41,548 bases of DNA, from positions 1 through 41,548 of IMG/VR virus record IMGVR_UViG_3300049927_000157; one strand, given 5' to 3'. Positions 13,711-21,741 of this stretch are shown here, in pieces. The notes beneath the pieces are model-generated. The model searched no databases. It was not told where the DNA came from and was given only the letters and a program-made list of their open reading frames with translations. The stretch is from a virus. Made by a program: the position numbers and the translations under genes. Every line of letters starts with the position of its first letter. Within the stretch, counting starts at the first letter, position 1.

Positions 13711-13877
13711 AGGAAGCATGCGACAAGTTTCGGCAGACCGCCTGCACTGCCGTGCCGCCGTGCGACGACTGCAGGGGCTGGTGCGTGTGCGGGTTCACGT
13801 ACGCCGACCACTTCCGCGGGTTCGGCTCAAACGTGCAGCAGCTAAGCGGCAGGGTCAAGAGGGTCCCGAGGGCCTGA
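13707..13877 (+). CDS. Small Cys-rich protein
   Basis: 56 aa. ATGA overlap with the previous gene. Cys residues at CDK, CTAV, CDDC, CVC could form a zinc site; the C-terminus is basic (GRVKRVPRA). Ends one base before the terminase small subunit start. Confidence 0.6.
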   Translation: MKEACDKFRQTACTAVPPCDDCRGWCVCGFTYADHFRGFGSNVQQLSGRVKRVPRA

Positions 13878-13878
13878 C

Positions 13879-14394
13879 ATGGCGCCGGCCCCCAACGGCA
13901 AGCTGACGAAGGCCAACCACGCCGTGCTCGTGAAGGCGATCCGCAAGGGCGCCTACCGCGGCCAGGCCGCCGCGCTCGCTCGCGTGAGCCGCAGGTCGCT
14001 CAACCGCTGGCTCCAGGAGGGCGGCGACGAGAGCGACCGCGAGGTGCCGTTCGCGAAGGCCCGCTACCGCGCGCTCTACGAGGACGTGATGATCGCGGAG
14101 GCGGAGTTCGAGCAGGAGTGCCTGGACGCGATCAGCGCTGCCGGCAAGGCGAGCCCGCAGAACTGGACGGCCCTAGCGTGGCGCCTCGAGCGCAAGTACC
14201 CGGAGCGCTACGGGCAGAGGCAGCAGCTTCAGATCGAGGGCGACGCTCCGCTCGTCAACATCAACGTGCTGGGCAACGGCGCCGCGCTCAGCCTCGCGAA
14301 CCAGCTCCTCGAGAGCCTCGCTGCTCCGCCGCCGATGCTCGAGCTCCCGTCTGGCGACGAGATAGACGGCGAGGTCGTCGACGAGAGTGGCTGA
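13879..14394 (+). CDS. Terminase small subunit
   Basis: 171 aa. N-terminal HTH (RGQAAALARVSRRSLNRWLQ, about residues 27-46) for packaging-site recognition. A coiled helical middle follows with NWTALAWRLERKYPERYG (about 94-111), a signature of phage small terminases. The C-terminal tail is Ala/Leu-rich. Overlaps the large subunit start by 8 bases, the usual TerS-TerL order. Confidence 0.85.
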   Translation: MAPAPNGKLTKANHAVLVKAIRKGAYRGQAAALARVSRRSLNRWLQEGGDESDREVPFAKARYRALYEDVMIAEAEFEQECLDAISAAGKASPQNWTALAWRLERKYPERYGQRQQLQIEGDAPLVNINVLGNGAALSLANQLLESLAAPPPMLELPSGDEIDGEVVDESG

Positions 14395-15829
14395 CGGCCT
14401 CGGGATAGAGGAGCTCACCGCGCTCGCCAGGTCGTCGCCGGCTGGCCTCGCGTACGTGGCGAACCTGGACACTGCGTCCGGCGTGTCCGGCTTCCAGCTG
14501 CCCGCGCACCTCTCGATGCTCAACCGCGAGATCCAGGCTGCGGCCATCGGCGAGCTCCGAGCGCAGGGCTACCGCGGGATCATCTTCACCGTCGGACCGC
14601 GCCACGGCAAGTCGTTCCTGACTTCGCAGTACACCCCTGCGTGGTTCCTCGGCTCGTTTCCTCACAAGTCCGTCGGGCTCGCCTCGTACGAGGCCGACTT
14701 CGCAGCGACGTGGGGGCGGCGCGCGCGCGAGGTGCTCGAGGAGCACGGGCCGCAATACTTTGGCGTCAAGGTCGACCCCGGGAGCCGTGCCTCGAGCTAC
14801 TGGCGAGTGCGCGCGATGGCGAACCGCGAGGTCGACGCGAACGCGATCGATGTCGGCTCCATGGTCACAGCCGGCATCGGCGGCCCGCTCACGGGCCGCG
14901 GCATCCACTGCCTGATCGTCGACGACCCCGTGAAGAACGCGATCGAGGCCCACTCCAAGACTAAGCGCGAGAGCGTGTGGAGCTGGTGGACGTCGACGGC
15001 CGCGACTCGGCTGGAGCCGGACGGCTTCGCGATCATCATCATGACGAGGTGGCACGACGACGACCTCGCCGGCAGGCTGCTCCGTCGCCAGGACGAGGAC
15101 GGCTGGAAGTGGAAATACGTGAACATCCCGACCCTCGCCGTCGAGGACGACCCGCTGGGTCGCGCGCCGGGCGAGGCGCTGTGGCCGGCGCGCTACCCCG
15201 CGACTGAGCTGCACGCGATCCGCGCGGGCCTCGGCTCGTACGTGTGGAACAGCCTCTACCAGGGCAAGCCGTCAGGGCAGACCGGCGGCTACTTCGACGC
15301 GGACTGGCTCAAGGTCGTTGACGCGCCGCTGGACGGCGCAGTGAAGGGCGCCGTCCGCTACTGGGACCTCGCCGGCACCGAGCAGGACGGCGACTACCTG
15401 GCCGGCGTGAGGATGGAGCGCATGGCGAACGACAAGTACGTCGTCACCGACGTCGTCCGCGGGCAGTTCTCGTCAGCCGGCGTGGAGGCGTCAATCTGCG
15501 ACACGGCCAAGCTGGACGGCCCGGGCACCAAGATCAGGATCGCGCAGGAGCGCGGAGCGGCCGGCAAGCTGTTCGTCGACATCATCAAGCGCAAGCTGCC
15601 AGGCTTCAACGTGCGCGGCGACGTGGAGCACGGCGACAAGGGCCTGCGCGCGAGGCCGCTGTCAGCGACGGCGGAGCGCGGCGACCTGTACGTCGTGAAC
15701 GGCCCATGGACGCAGAAGTACCTCGAGGAGATGGTGCAGTTCGACCACGGCGCCAACGACGACCAGGTCGACGGATCATCCGGCGGATTCAAGGCGCTCC
15801 AGCGCGGCGGGCAGGCGGTCTCCTTCTGA
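14387..15829 (+). CDS. terL: Terminase large subunit
   Basis: 480 aa packaging motor. ATPase domain: Walker A VGPRHGKS (Lys75), Walker B CLIVDDP (Asp179/180), motif III IIIMTRWHDDDL. RNase H-like nuclease domain: YWDLAGTEQDGDY (Asp327), and HGANDDQVDGSSGGF near the C-terminus. GTG start at 14387. Pumps DNA into the prohead and cuts it. Confidence 0.96.
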   Translation: MADGLGIEELTALARSSPAGLAYVANLDTASGVSGFQLPAHLSMLNREIQAAAIGELRAQGYRGIIFTVGPRHGKSFLTSQYTPAWFLGSFPHKSVGLASYEADFAATWGRRAREVLEEHGPQYFGVKVDPGSRASSYWRVRAMANREVDANAIDVGSMVTAGIGGPLTGRGIHCLIVDDPVKNAIEAHSKTKRESVWSWWTSTAATRLEPDGFAIIIMTRWHDDDLAGRLLRRQDEDGWKWKYVNIPTLAVEDDPLGRAPGEALWPARYPATELHAIRAGLGSYVWNSLYQGKPSGQTGGYFDADWLKVVDAPLDGAVKGAVRYWDLAGTEQDGDYLAGVRMERMANDKYVVTDVVRGQFSSAGVEASICDTAKLDGPGTKIRIAQERGAAGKLFVDIIKRKLPGFNVRGDVEHGDKGLRARPLSATAERGDLYVVNGPWTQKYLEEMVQFDHGANDDQVDGSSGGFKALQRGGQAVSF

Positions 15830-15843
15830 GGGCGCCGCGCGCT

Positions 15844-15849
15844 TAGGGT
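15844..15849 (+). promoter_or_regulatory. Leaderless-type -10 hexamer, gene 15857
   Basis: TAGGGT, then 7 bases to the ATG at 15857; no Shine-Dalgarno. Confidence 0.5.
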
Positions 15850-15856
15850 GGGACGC

Positions 15857-16093
15857 ATGCTCGGGAAGGACAAGCTCACCAAGCTGATGGACAAGGCTTT
15901 CGAGACGATGGACGGCGACAGCCCGCCCGACGCCACGATCGGCGCCACGCTCCTCATCACGGAGGTGCGCCTGCGCGACGGCTCGGACACGGCGACCGCG
16001 TTCTACGTCTTCTCGTCCGACCCGAGGGGCTGGATCCAGCGGGCGCTCCTCGACGAGGCCAGGACGGCCCAGATGTTCTCGGGCGGCGAATAG
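15857..16093 (+). CDS. Small protein between terminase and portal
   Basis: 78 aa. Helical start (LGKDKLTKLMDKAFETMDGD), then beta strands (ATLLITEVRLRDGSD, TATAFYVFSSDPRG). ATG 15857 chosen because the TAGGGT hexamer sits 7 bases before it; GTG at 15848 would place the hexamer inside the start region. Unknown; perhaps a head accessory protein. Confidence 0.65.
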   Translation: MLGKDKLTKLMDKAFETMDGDSPPDATIGATLLITEVRLRDGSDTATAFYVFSSDPRGWIQRALLDEARTAQMFSGGE

Positions 16094-16099
16094 TAGGAT
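16094..16099 (+). promoter_or_regulatory. Leaderless-type -10 hexamer, portal gene
   Basis: TAGGAT, then 9 bases to ATG 16109; the longest spacing of the set. Confidence 0.4.
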
Positions 16100-16108
16100 G
16101 TTGCGCAG

Positions 16109-17491
16109 ATGAACGATCTCGAGTGGGCAGTCTCTGAGCTATCGGGCGCAAACCCGCGCCAGAAGCGCTACAAGGACTACAAGAAGTACTACGACGGGGA
16201 CCACCCGCTCGCGTTCGCGACGCGCAAGTTCCGCTCGACGTTCTGGGGCATCTTCAGCCAGTTCGCGGACAACCTGTGCGCGAGCGTCGTCGACGTGCAG
16301 TCGGAGCGCCTCGAGATGGTCGGCTTCACGGCCAGCGATGCGACCACCGCGATGGACGAGGCGACAGGCGTCGTCACTGTCAGCGACAAGACCGGCGACG
16401 CTGCGTGGAACCTGTGGGAGGACGAGGACCTCCACCTGGTGGCCGACGAGGTCCACAAGGACGCGCTCCAGTACGGCGACGGCTTCACGATCACGGAGAC
16501 CGACGGCTCGGTCTGGCCGCAGGAGCCGCAGCAGATGGCAGTCCGCTACTCGGAGGAGCGCCCCGGCGAGATCGAGGTCGCGGCCAAGATCTGGAAGGAC
16601 CCGGGAACGGGATACATGCTCCTGAACCTCTACTACCCGCAGCGGATGATCTCGTACTCGACGACGCGCAAGCCGCAGCAGGACGGGGCGATCAGCGCGA
16701 AGATGTTCCAGCTCATCACGCAGGAGGTCCTGACTGCGATGCCAGTCTCCCACTTCCCCAACCGCGCGTATTCGTGCTACGGGCGCTCCGAGCTCAAGCC
16801 GGTGCTGCCGCTGCAGGACGCGCTCAACAAGTCGATCATCGACATGCTCGTGTCGTCCGAGTACCAGGCGTTCAGGCAGCGCTGGATCACCGGCCAGGAC
16901 GTGCAGCTCGACGAGAACGGGCGCCCCAAGGCGTTCGCCGCGGCACACGGGCCCGGCGAGTTCCTCGCAATCCCGGACGCGGAGGCGACCGTCGGCGAGT
17001 TCGGGCAGGCCGACCTCAGGCCGCTGCAGGAGGTCGTGAACGACTTCCGCGGCGAGGTCGCGCGCGTCTCCGGCATCCCGCTCCACTACTTCTTCGTGTC
17101 AGGGCAGACCGCGCCATCCGGCGAGTCGCTGAAGACCTCAGAGCTGCGCTTCACGCGCAAGGGCAAGAGGCAGCAGCGGTGCTTCGGCAAGGGCTGGGAG
17201 AACGCCGTCCTCGCAGCGCTCGTCGTGACCGACGAGGCAACCCCGTCAGTGGACCTCAACGCCGTCTGGGACCCGATCACAACGCGCTCAGAGTCCGAGC
17301 AGCTCGACGTGCTCGTGAAGAAGCAGGCGCTCGGAGTCCCGAACTCTCAGCTGCAGAAGGAGGCCGGCTACGACCCCGACCAGATCAGGCAGTTCGCCGC
17401 CGAGGCCCCGCCCGACGTCCACGAGAACACTGTGATCGACGAGGCTGCGCCAGCCCCCGACGCACCGCCGGCGCTCCCGCTCCCAGCGTAA
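16109..17491 (+). CDS. Portal protein
   Basis: 460 aa. Size, position after TerL and sequence pattern fit SPP1 gp6-like portal proteins: YKDYKKYYDGDHPLAFATR at the start, FADNLCASVVDV, PQQMAVRYSEE, an alpha-helical stem region around VPLHYFF-like VSGIPLHYFFVSGQTAPSGE, and an acidic, Pro/Ala-rich C-terminus. Forms the dodecameric DNA entry ring bound by terminase and tail connectors. Confidence 0.9.
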   Translation: MNDLEWAVSELSGANPRQKRYKDYKKYYDGDHPLAFATRKFRSTFWGIFSQFADNLCASVVDVQSERLEMVGFTASDATTAMDEATGVVTVSDKTGDAAWNLWEDEDLHLVADEVHKDALQYGDGFTITETDGSVWPQEPQQMAVRYSEERPGEIEVAAKIWKDPGTGYMLLNLYYPQRMISYSTTRKPQQDGAISAKMFQLITQEVLTAMPVSHFPNRAYSCYGRSELKPVLPLQDALNKSIIDMLVSSEYQAFRQRWITGQDVQLDENGRPKAFAAAHGPGEFLAIPDAEATVGEFGQADLRPLQEVVNDFRGEVARVSGIPLHYFFVSGQTAPSGESLKTSELRFTRKGKRQQRCFGKGWENAVLAALVVTDEATPSVDLNAVWDPITTRSESEQLDVLVKKQALGVPNSQLQKEAGYDPDQIRQFAAEAPPDVHENTVIDEAAPAPDAPPALPLPA

Positions 17492-17507
17492 GGGGGGAGA
17501 GCGCGCG

Positions 17508-17513
17508 TTAGAT
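17508..17513 (+). promoter_or_regulatory. Leaderless-type -10 hexamer, scaffold gene
   Basis: TTAGAT, then 7 bases to ATG 17521. This supports 17521 rather than the in-frame ATG at 17512, which overlaps the hexamer. Confidence 0.5.
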
Positions 17514-17520
17514 GCGCCTC

Positions 17521-18165
17521 ATGCACACACACGGAATGACCCAGGAGGAGCTCATCGCTGCCGGACTCCTGCGCACGGACGGCTTCCCAGTCATCCGCGG
17601 CGGAGCACCGACTGCCGAGGAGACCGCCGCCGCCGAGAAGGCCGCAGCGGACAAGGAGGCCGCGGACGCAGCGGCCGCCGAGGAGGACGAAGACGACGAG
17701 GACACGATCGAGTCGCTGAAGGCGGAGCTCGAGGAGTCCCGCAAGGATCAGGCCAAGCTCCGCCGCCAGGTCGCCGCCAACAAGGGCGCGACGACCCGCG
17801 CGAAGAAGACGCCGGCCAAGACGGCAGCGGACGAGGACGACGGTGAGGCCGCGCAGAAGCTCGAGGCCGCCGAGAAGCGCGCCGCTGAGCTCGAGTCGCG
17901 GTTCCAGAAGACGCAGGCGGAGACGATCGCCGACAAGCTCGGCTTCCTCGACGCCGAGGACGCCGTCAAGCTGCTCGACTGGGACGAGATCGGCGACCCG
18001 GATGACAAGGCTGAGGTGCGCGACGCGCTCAAGCGCCTCAAGAAGGACAAGCCGCACCTCGTCGGCGAGAAGGTCGCGCTCGGCGGCGGCAAGGGCCGAG
18101 GCGGCGAGGGCGTCAAGCGCACGATGAACGACGTGATCCGCGACGCCGCGGCCAGGCGCGGGTAA
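17521..18165 (+). CDS. Capsid scaffolding protein
   Basis: 214 aa. Acidic Ala/Glu/Asp/Lys-rich coiled coil over most of its length (DKEAADAAAAEEDEDDEDTI, LKAELEESRKDQAKL, LEAAEKRAAELESRFQK), then a shorter, more ordered C-terminal part (GFLDAEDAVKLLDWDEIGD, a helix and a Gly-rich basic tail) that would contact capsid. Composition and position after the portal fit scaffold proteins. Confidence 0.8.
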   Translation: MHTHGMTQEELIAAGLLRTDGFPVIRGGAPTAEETAAAEKAAADKEAADAAAAEEDEDDEDTIESLKAELEESRKDQAKLRRQVAANKGATTRAKKTPAKTAADEDDGEAAQKLEAAEKRAAELESRFQKTQAETIADKLGFLDAEDAVKLLDWDEIGDPDDKAEVRDALKRLKKDKPHLVGEKVALGGGKGRGGEGVKRTMNDVIRDAAARRG

Positions 18166-18168
18166 GGT
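18163..18168 (+). promoter_or_regulatory. Leaderless-type -10 hexamer, gene 18175
   Basis: TAAGGT, then 6 bases to ATG 18175. The hexamer overlaps the scaffold stop codon. Confidence 0.45.
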
Positions 18169-18174
18169 CGGAGC

Positions 18175-18396
18175 ATGAACACACTCCGCAAGTTGATCCA
18201 GAACGCGACGTTCCGGCTGGCAGCCAGGGCCGTCGTCGCGGGCGCGACCGTCATCGCGACGGCGTACCTGCACACGGGCAGCGTCACCAGGGCCATCGTC
18301 GTCGGCGCAGCCCTGGCCGCGGTCGAGGTCTTCACGCCGCTGAACTCGCTGGTCGGGCTCTTCAAGGACCTGGCCAAGCCCGCGCCTGCCACGTAG
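18175..18396 (+). CDS. Small membrane protein, possible holin
   Basis: 73 aa. Basic N-terminus, then two hydrophobic stretches (about residues 19-33 and 40-66) separated by a short turn (HTGSVTR). Two-helix topology and size fit a class II holin, but the position between scaffold and capsid modules is unusual for one. The XhlA-like gene at 41055 is another candidate. Confidence 0.55.
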   Translation: MNTLRKLIQNATFRLAARAVVAGATVIATAYLHTGSVTRAIVVGAALAAVEVFTPLNSLVGLFKDLAKPAPAT

Positions 18397-18432
18397 GGCA
18401 ACATCGCTTGCAAGCGGTATTGCTAACCGCGT

Positions 18433-18463
18433 CGAAATGCCACTCGCAAAGGGTGGCATTTCG
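18433..18463. repeat. 11-bp hairpin overlapping box A
   Basis: CGAAATGCCAC (18433-18443) and GTGGCATTTCG (18453-18463) form a perfect 11-bp stem with a 9-base loop. The right arm contains the GTGGC of box A. It may terminate upstream late transcription, or be an operator over the early promoter. Confidence 0.75.
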
Positions 18464-18482
18464 CTTTGGGCCGGCGTACATT
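18444..18482 (+). promoter_or_regulatory. Box A early promoter, copy 3
   Basis: TCGCAAAGGGTGGCAT (12 of 16 to box A) starts at 18444; TACATT starts at 18477, again 33 bases on, preceded by GGCG. Leader has CCCCCACGAAC (18498-18508) and GAAGGAG before ATG 18524. Confidence 0.7.
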
Positions 18483-18523
18483 TAGCTCAGCAAGTCACCC
18501 CCACGAACGAAGGAGTGCGCACC

Positions 18524-19018
18524 ATGAAGAAGTCAGAGGTTGAGAAGCACCTGATCGCGGGCACCGAGGTCGCGATCGTGCAGAGCGAGAACTTCAGCCC
18601 GTACTTCGGCGTCGTCACCGCGATGCACGCCCCTCGCCGCGTTCACCACGGCAGCCGCGACTTCCGCGGTTCGATGGTCAACGACGGCGTGGAGGTCACG
18701 TTCGAGAACGGCAACAAGCAGGTCTACCCGCTCAACCAGATCAAGGACGCGCAGGAGACGCGCGAGGCGCAGCAGAACAAGCATGATCGGCGCAAGTCGC
18801 TCGAGAGCAGTGCGCAGCAGTCGCTCGAGAGGTGCAACGCCGCAGCGGCGTCGCTCAAGGCGACCATCGAGGAGAACACGGGCGAGACTCTCTCCCCGTA
18901 CGCCATCGAGGTCAAGGGCAACGGCTTCTCGAACGGCAGCTACTACCAGCCCACCACGGCGTACAACGTCGTGCTGTCCGCCGGCGTCGCTGAGACCCTC
19001 GCCTCGGTGCTCGCATGA
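18524..19018 (+). CDS. Hypothetical protein, first gene of inserted early block
   Basis: 164 aa. N-terminal beta part resembling a small barrel (GTEVAIVQSENFSPYFGVV, DGVEVTFENGNKQVYPLNQI), then a helix with Gln/Arg/Ala and a C-terminal strand region. Strong ribosome binding site. Its own promoter separates it from the structural genes around it. Stop overlaps the DUF2786 gene as ATGA. No recognised family. Confidence 0.7.
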   Translation: MKKSEVEKHLIAGTEVAIVQSENFSPYFGVVTAMHAPRRVHHGSRDFRGSMVNDGVEVTFENGNKQVYPLNQIKDAQETREAQQNKHDRRKSLESSAQQSLERCNAAAASLKATIEENTGETLSPYAIEVKGNGFSNGSYYQPTTAYNVVLSAGVAETLASVLA

Positions 19019-19776
19019 GCCCCGCCGACATCGCATCCAAGTACGCGGACAAGATCGCGAAGCTGCTCGAGAAGGCACAGAGCACGACGCCAGAGGAGGC
19101 CGAGTCTCTCGTCTCCAAGGCGCAGGAGCTCATGACCAGGTACGCGATCGACCAGGCGCTCGTCGACGAGGCCCGCGGCGCCAACTCGAAGGAGCGTGAG
19201 GAGATCATCGAGGCCATCGTCGAGTACGCCGGCACGTTCAGGATGGCGACGTGGCGCCTCGCGCACACGATCGCGAGGAAGAACGGGTGCACGACCGTGC
19301 TCAACGACGACACGAGGGCGCGCATCACGCAGCTGCACATCATCGGCTTCGAGACGGACGTGGAGCGCGTCCGCATCCTCGACGCCTCCCTGCAGATCCA
19401 GATGGCGTCCGCCCTTAACACGTGGTGGAAGGCAGACGACGCGCTCGGGCTGCTCGACCGCAACAGCAAGTTCGCGGCCCGCAGGCAGTTCATGTTCTCC
19501 TTCACGCAGGGCGTGAGCGAGCGCCTCAAGGTCGCCGTCGCGGCCGGCGAGACAGCAGCGACGAAGGAGCACGGCACTAGCGTCGCCCTAGTCCTGAGGT
19601 CGCGCAAGGACCGCGTGCAGGATTGGATGGACCAGGAGTACGGCAACACGCTGCGCTCCGTCAAGCGCAACTACAAGAGCGGCACCGCGGGATCGCACGC
19701 CGCCGGCTACGCGGCCGGCCAACGCGCGGACGTCGGGCAGCCGCGCTTCGACAAGCGGAAGGAGCTCGGGTCATGA
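19015..19776 (+). CDS. DUF2786-domain protein
   Basis: 253 aa. Residues 12-45 (KIAKLLEKAQSTTPEEAESL, SKAQELMTRYAID) match the DUF2786 signature of small helical domains in actinobacteria and their phages. A longer helical region follows with conserved-looking Trp/Arg positions and a basic, Gly-rich tail. ATGA coupled to the next gene, which has a HExxH motif. Function unknown in the family. Confidence 0.75.
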   Translation: MSPADIASKYADKIAKLLEKAQSTTPEEAESLVSKAQELMTRYAIDQALVDEARGANSKEREEIIEAIVEYAGTFRMATWRLAHTIARKNGCTTVLNDDTRARITQLHIIGFETDVERVRILDASLQIQMASALNTWWKADDALGLLDRNSKFAARRQFMFSFTQGVSERLKVAVAAGETAATKEHGTSVALVLRSRKDRVQDWMDQEYGNTLRSVKRNYKSGTAGSHAAGYAAGQRADVGQPRFDKRKELGS

Positions 19777-20237
19777 GCGAGCGCACCTGCCAGCAGTTCG
19801 AGCTCTACGCCTCGGAGGGGACCGTCCCGATCGGGATCGAGTTCGAGACGGTCGACGAGGCGCAGAACTTCGTCGACGCGATGCGCGAGACCGCGGTTTG
19901 GCGGCGCCAGTACGCCAACGTCCTGCGCATCGAGGCCTGCTGGCGCGACGCCGGCGACTCGTCGGTCGGAGCGTGGTACCCTGACGTGGCCGCCGGCGTC
20001 GTCGAGATGCTCCCGGCGCACAGGAACGAGCTCACGCTCTGCCACGAGGTCGCGCACGTCCTCGCGTCCGCCAGGTACGGGAGCCACTCGCACGACCCCT
20101 GGTTCGCGAGGACGTACCTCGAGCTCGTGCACGCGATGATGGGCCCGGACGCCTACCTGGCGCTGTACGAGGCCTTCGAGGCGCACGGGATCGACCACAC
20201 GCACGACAGCTCGACGCCTGCCGGCACGGAGCTCTGA
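19773..20237 (+). CDS. HExxH zinc-metallohydrolase-like protein
   Basis: 154 aa. LCHEVAHVL gives the zincin HExxH at about residues 90-94, and HSHDPWFARTYLELV lies downstream with a possible third ligand. Small cytoplasmic protein with no signal peptide. DUF2786 proteins next to small HExxH metallohydrolases occur in actinobacteria as I recall; here the two genes are coupled by ATGA, suggesting a joint role. Substrate unknown. Confidence 0.7.
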   Translation: MSERTCQQFELYASEGTVPIGIEFETVDEAQNFVDAMRETAVWRRQYANVLRIEACWRDAGDSSVGAWYPDVAAGVVEMLPAHRNELTLCHEVAHVLASARYGSHSHDPWFARTYLELVHAMMGPDAYLALYEAFEAHGIDHTHDSSTPAGTEL

Positions 20238-20251
20238 GGGACGGGTGCGGT

Positions 20252-20257
20252 CACACT
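20252..20257 (+). promoter_or_regulatory. Leaderless-type -10 hexamer, gene 20265
   Basis: CACACT, then 7 bases to GTG 20265; weak, with C in place of T at position 1. Confidence 0.3.
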
Positions 20258-20264
20258 TCTGTGT

Positions 20265-20852
20265 GTGAAGAGCGACTCGCACATGCCTCCGCAGACGGCA
20301 GCGCGCCTCGGCAATACGCTGACTCATGGCGCGCGGTATGTCGACCCGCTGCTCCTGTCTATCGACGACATAGACATGCGCGACATCGCACACTCGCTGT
20401 CTAACATTTGCCGGTGGAACGGCCACGGGCGCTTCTTCTCAGTCGCACAGCATTCCGTGCTCTGCTCAGAGGTCGCACGTAGCCACAAGTTCGAGCTCCT
20501 CCTTCACGACTCGTCTGAGACGTACATCTGTGACCTTTCAAGCGCGATCAAGCACGGTTCGCCGCTCGGTGAGCTCTATCGCGAGATCGAGGCCGGCGTC
20601 GAGGCGATCATTGAGGCTAAGTTCAACCTCACGCCGGGCGCATTCAAGCTCCCAGCCGTCAAGGCTGTAGATGACCAGCTGCTGCACGCAGAAGCGTTCC
20701 ACTTGTTCGCTGAGCCGTACTGGTGGGCCGACCCGACGCCAGCACTTCGCGAGATGCGCATCGAGTCGTGGTTACCAGAGGAGGCAGAGGCGCGCTTCCT
20801 CAGCCGCTTCGACGAGCTACATGCCGGCCGGGCGAGCGCCGGCAACATTTGA
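20265..20852 (+). CDS. HD-domain phosphohydrolase (YfbR-like)
   Basis: 195 aa. Starts with metal-binding His in SVAQHSV, followed by ELLLHDSSETYICDLSSAIK, the HD motif of phage-type HD hydrolases related to the YfbR 5'-deoxynucleotidases. GTG at 20265 or ATG at 20283. Predicted to dephosphorylate (d)NMPs and so shape the nucleotide pool together with the MazG-like and thymidylate synthase-family enzymes. Substrate is inferred. Confidence 0.75.
   Translation: MKSDSHMPPQTAARLGNTLTHGARYVDPLLLSIDDIDMRDIAHSLSNICRWNGHGRFFSVAQHSVLCSEVARSHKFELLLHDSSETYICDLSSAIKHGSPLGELYREIEAGVEAIIEAKFNLTPGAFKLPAVKAVDDQLLHAEAFHLFAEPYWWADPTPALREMRIESWLPEEAEARFLSRFDELHAGRASAGNI
20844..20849 (+). promoter_or_regulatory. 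Leaderless-type -10 hexamer, gene 20856
   Basis: AACATT, then 6 bases to ATG 20856; overlaps the end of the HD gene. Confidence 0.35.
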
Positions 20853-20855
20853 AAC

Positions 20856-21164
20856 ATGGATGTACTCGATGAAGCACGCACTTTGGTCTGCGGCCCGCGC
20901 CGTCACCACTACGGCGATCCGCGCAGTAACTTCCAGAACATCGCTGCCATGTGGAATGCGTACATGGCCAACAAGCCAGAAGACTGGGACGGCCAGCTCA
21001 ATGCGTACGACGTCTCGCAGCTCATGATCCTCCTCAAGATCTCCCGCGGCGCACGCGGCTACCATCGCGACTCTGTTGTCGACACGTGCGGCTACGCGGT
21101 CCTGGCAGAAGTCATCTGCGACGATGAGGCGTACGAGATCTACAGACTCCCTGTCGAGGAATAG
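20856..21164 (+). CDS. DUF6378-like phage protein
   Basis: 102 aa. Pattern EARTLVCGPRRHHYGDPRSNF, IAAMWNAY, AYDVSQLMILLKISR, DSVVDTCGYAVL corresponds to a widespread small phage family (DUF6378-like) often near nucleotide-metabolism genes. All-helical with conserved Asp/His that could bind metal. Biochemical function not established as far as I know. Confidence 0.7.
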   Translation: MDVLDEARTLVCGPRRHHYGDPRSNFQNIAAMWNAYMANKPEDWDGQLNAYDVSQLMILLKISRGARGYHRDSVVDTCGYAVLAEVICDDEAYEIYRLPVEE

Positions 21165-21167
21165 CAC

Positions 21168-21206
21168 TTGCAAACGGTGGCGGATCCCCCTTCCACGACG
21201 TAAGAT
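21168..21206 (+). promoter_or_regulatory. Box A early promoter, copy 4
   Basis: TTGCAAACGGTGGCGG at 21168-21183, then GACGTAAGAT with TAAGAT at 21201-21206, 33 bases from box start. Differs from copy 1 at one base in the box. Leader carries CCCCCACGAA (21221-21230) and AAGGAAAGG. Confidence 0.75.
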
Positions 21207-21244
21207 TCGAGGGAGAAGTTCCCCCACGAAGGAAAGGAAACGTC

Positions 21245-21466
21245 ATGTACGAACTGATTGACAAGCAGCCGCACGAGAGCGACGTCACGCTCCTCGCGCA
21301 GGCTGAGACCATCGCGGAGGCCCGCTACGCTGCCCGCACGATGGCCGACGAGGGCACACCGTGCCCCATTTACATCACGCTCGACGACGTCGTGCGCGAG
21401 ACGCTCGTCGATGGCCCGCACGGGCGCATGATCCAGACTGGCGACCACAACAGGCTCCTGCGATGA
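21245..21466 (+). CDS. Small hypothetical protein
   Basis: 73 aa. Own box A promoter and a good ribosome binding site. Acidic/helical start (AQAETIAEARYAARTMADEG), then CPIYITLDDVVRETLVDG and a hydrophilic end. Stop overlaps the next start as ATGA. Confidence 0.65.
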   Translation: MYELIDKQPHESDVTLLAQAETIAEARYAARTMADEGTPCPIYITLDDVVRETLVDGPHGRMIQTGDHNRLLR

Positions 21467-21741
21467 GCTCCACCACGGCCATCTTCCACATGCGCGACGT
21501 CAACGTTGGCGACTCGCTCGTGCCCTGGGGCGACGAGATCCCCTCGTGCGTCGTCACGAAGAAGGACGAGCGCGCCAAGGAGATCGAGGTCGAGTTCCTC
21601 CGCGACGACGCAGCAACGCAGCGTCGCAAGGGCGAGCGCGACGTGTTCCCCTGGGACAGCAAGCGCTCGCGCGGCTACAACAAGGTCAAGGTCGTCGTCG
21701 AGGAATACGAGATTGGCGACGACGTAAGGCGGACCTCATGA
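21463..21741 (+). CDS. Hypothetical beta-rich protein
   Basis: 92 aa. Strands FHMRDVNVGDSLVPWG, SCVVTKKDERAKEIEVEFL, then basic KGERDVFPWDSKRSRGYN and an acidic end. Could be a small OB or SH3-like domain. ATGA at both ends. Confidence 0.6.
   Translation: MSSTTAIFHMRDVNVGDSLVPWGDEIPSCVVTKKDERAKEIEVEFLRDDAATQRRKGERDVFPWDSKRSRGYNKVKVVVEEYEIGDDVRRTS

Noticed and set aside
16276-17511. Rightward ORF of about 411 codons across the portal gene
   Set aside because: Low-complexity Arg-rich translation in a shifted frame of the portal gene.
18408-18423. TTGCAAGCGGTATTGC, considered as a further box A
   Set aside because: 10 of 16 matches and no TANNNT at the required distance; may be a partial or decoy site.
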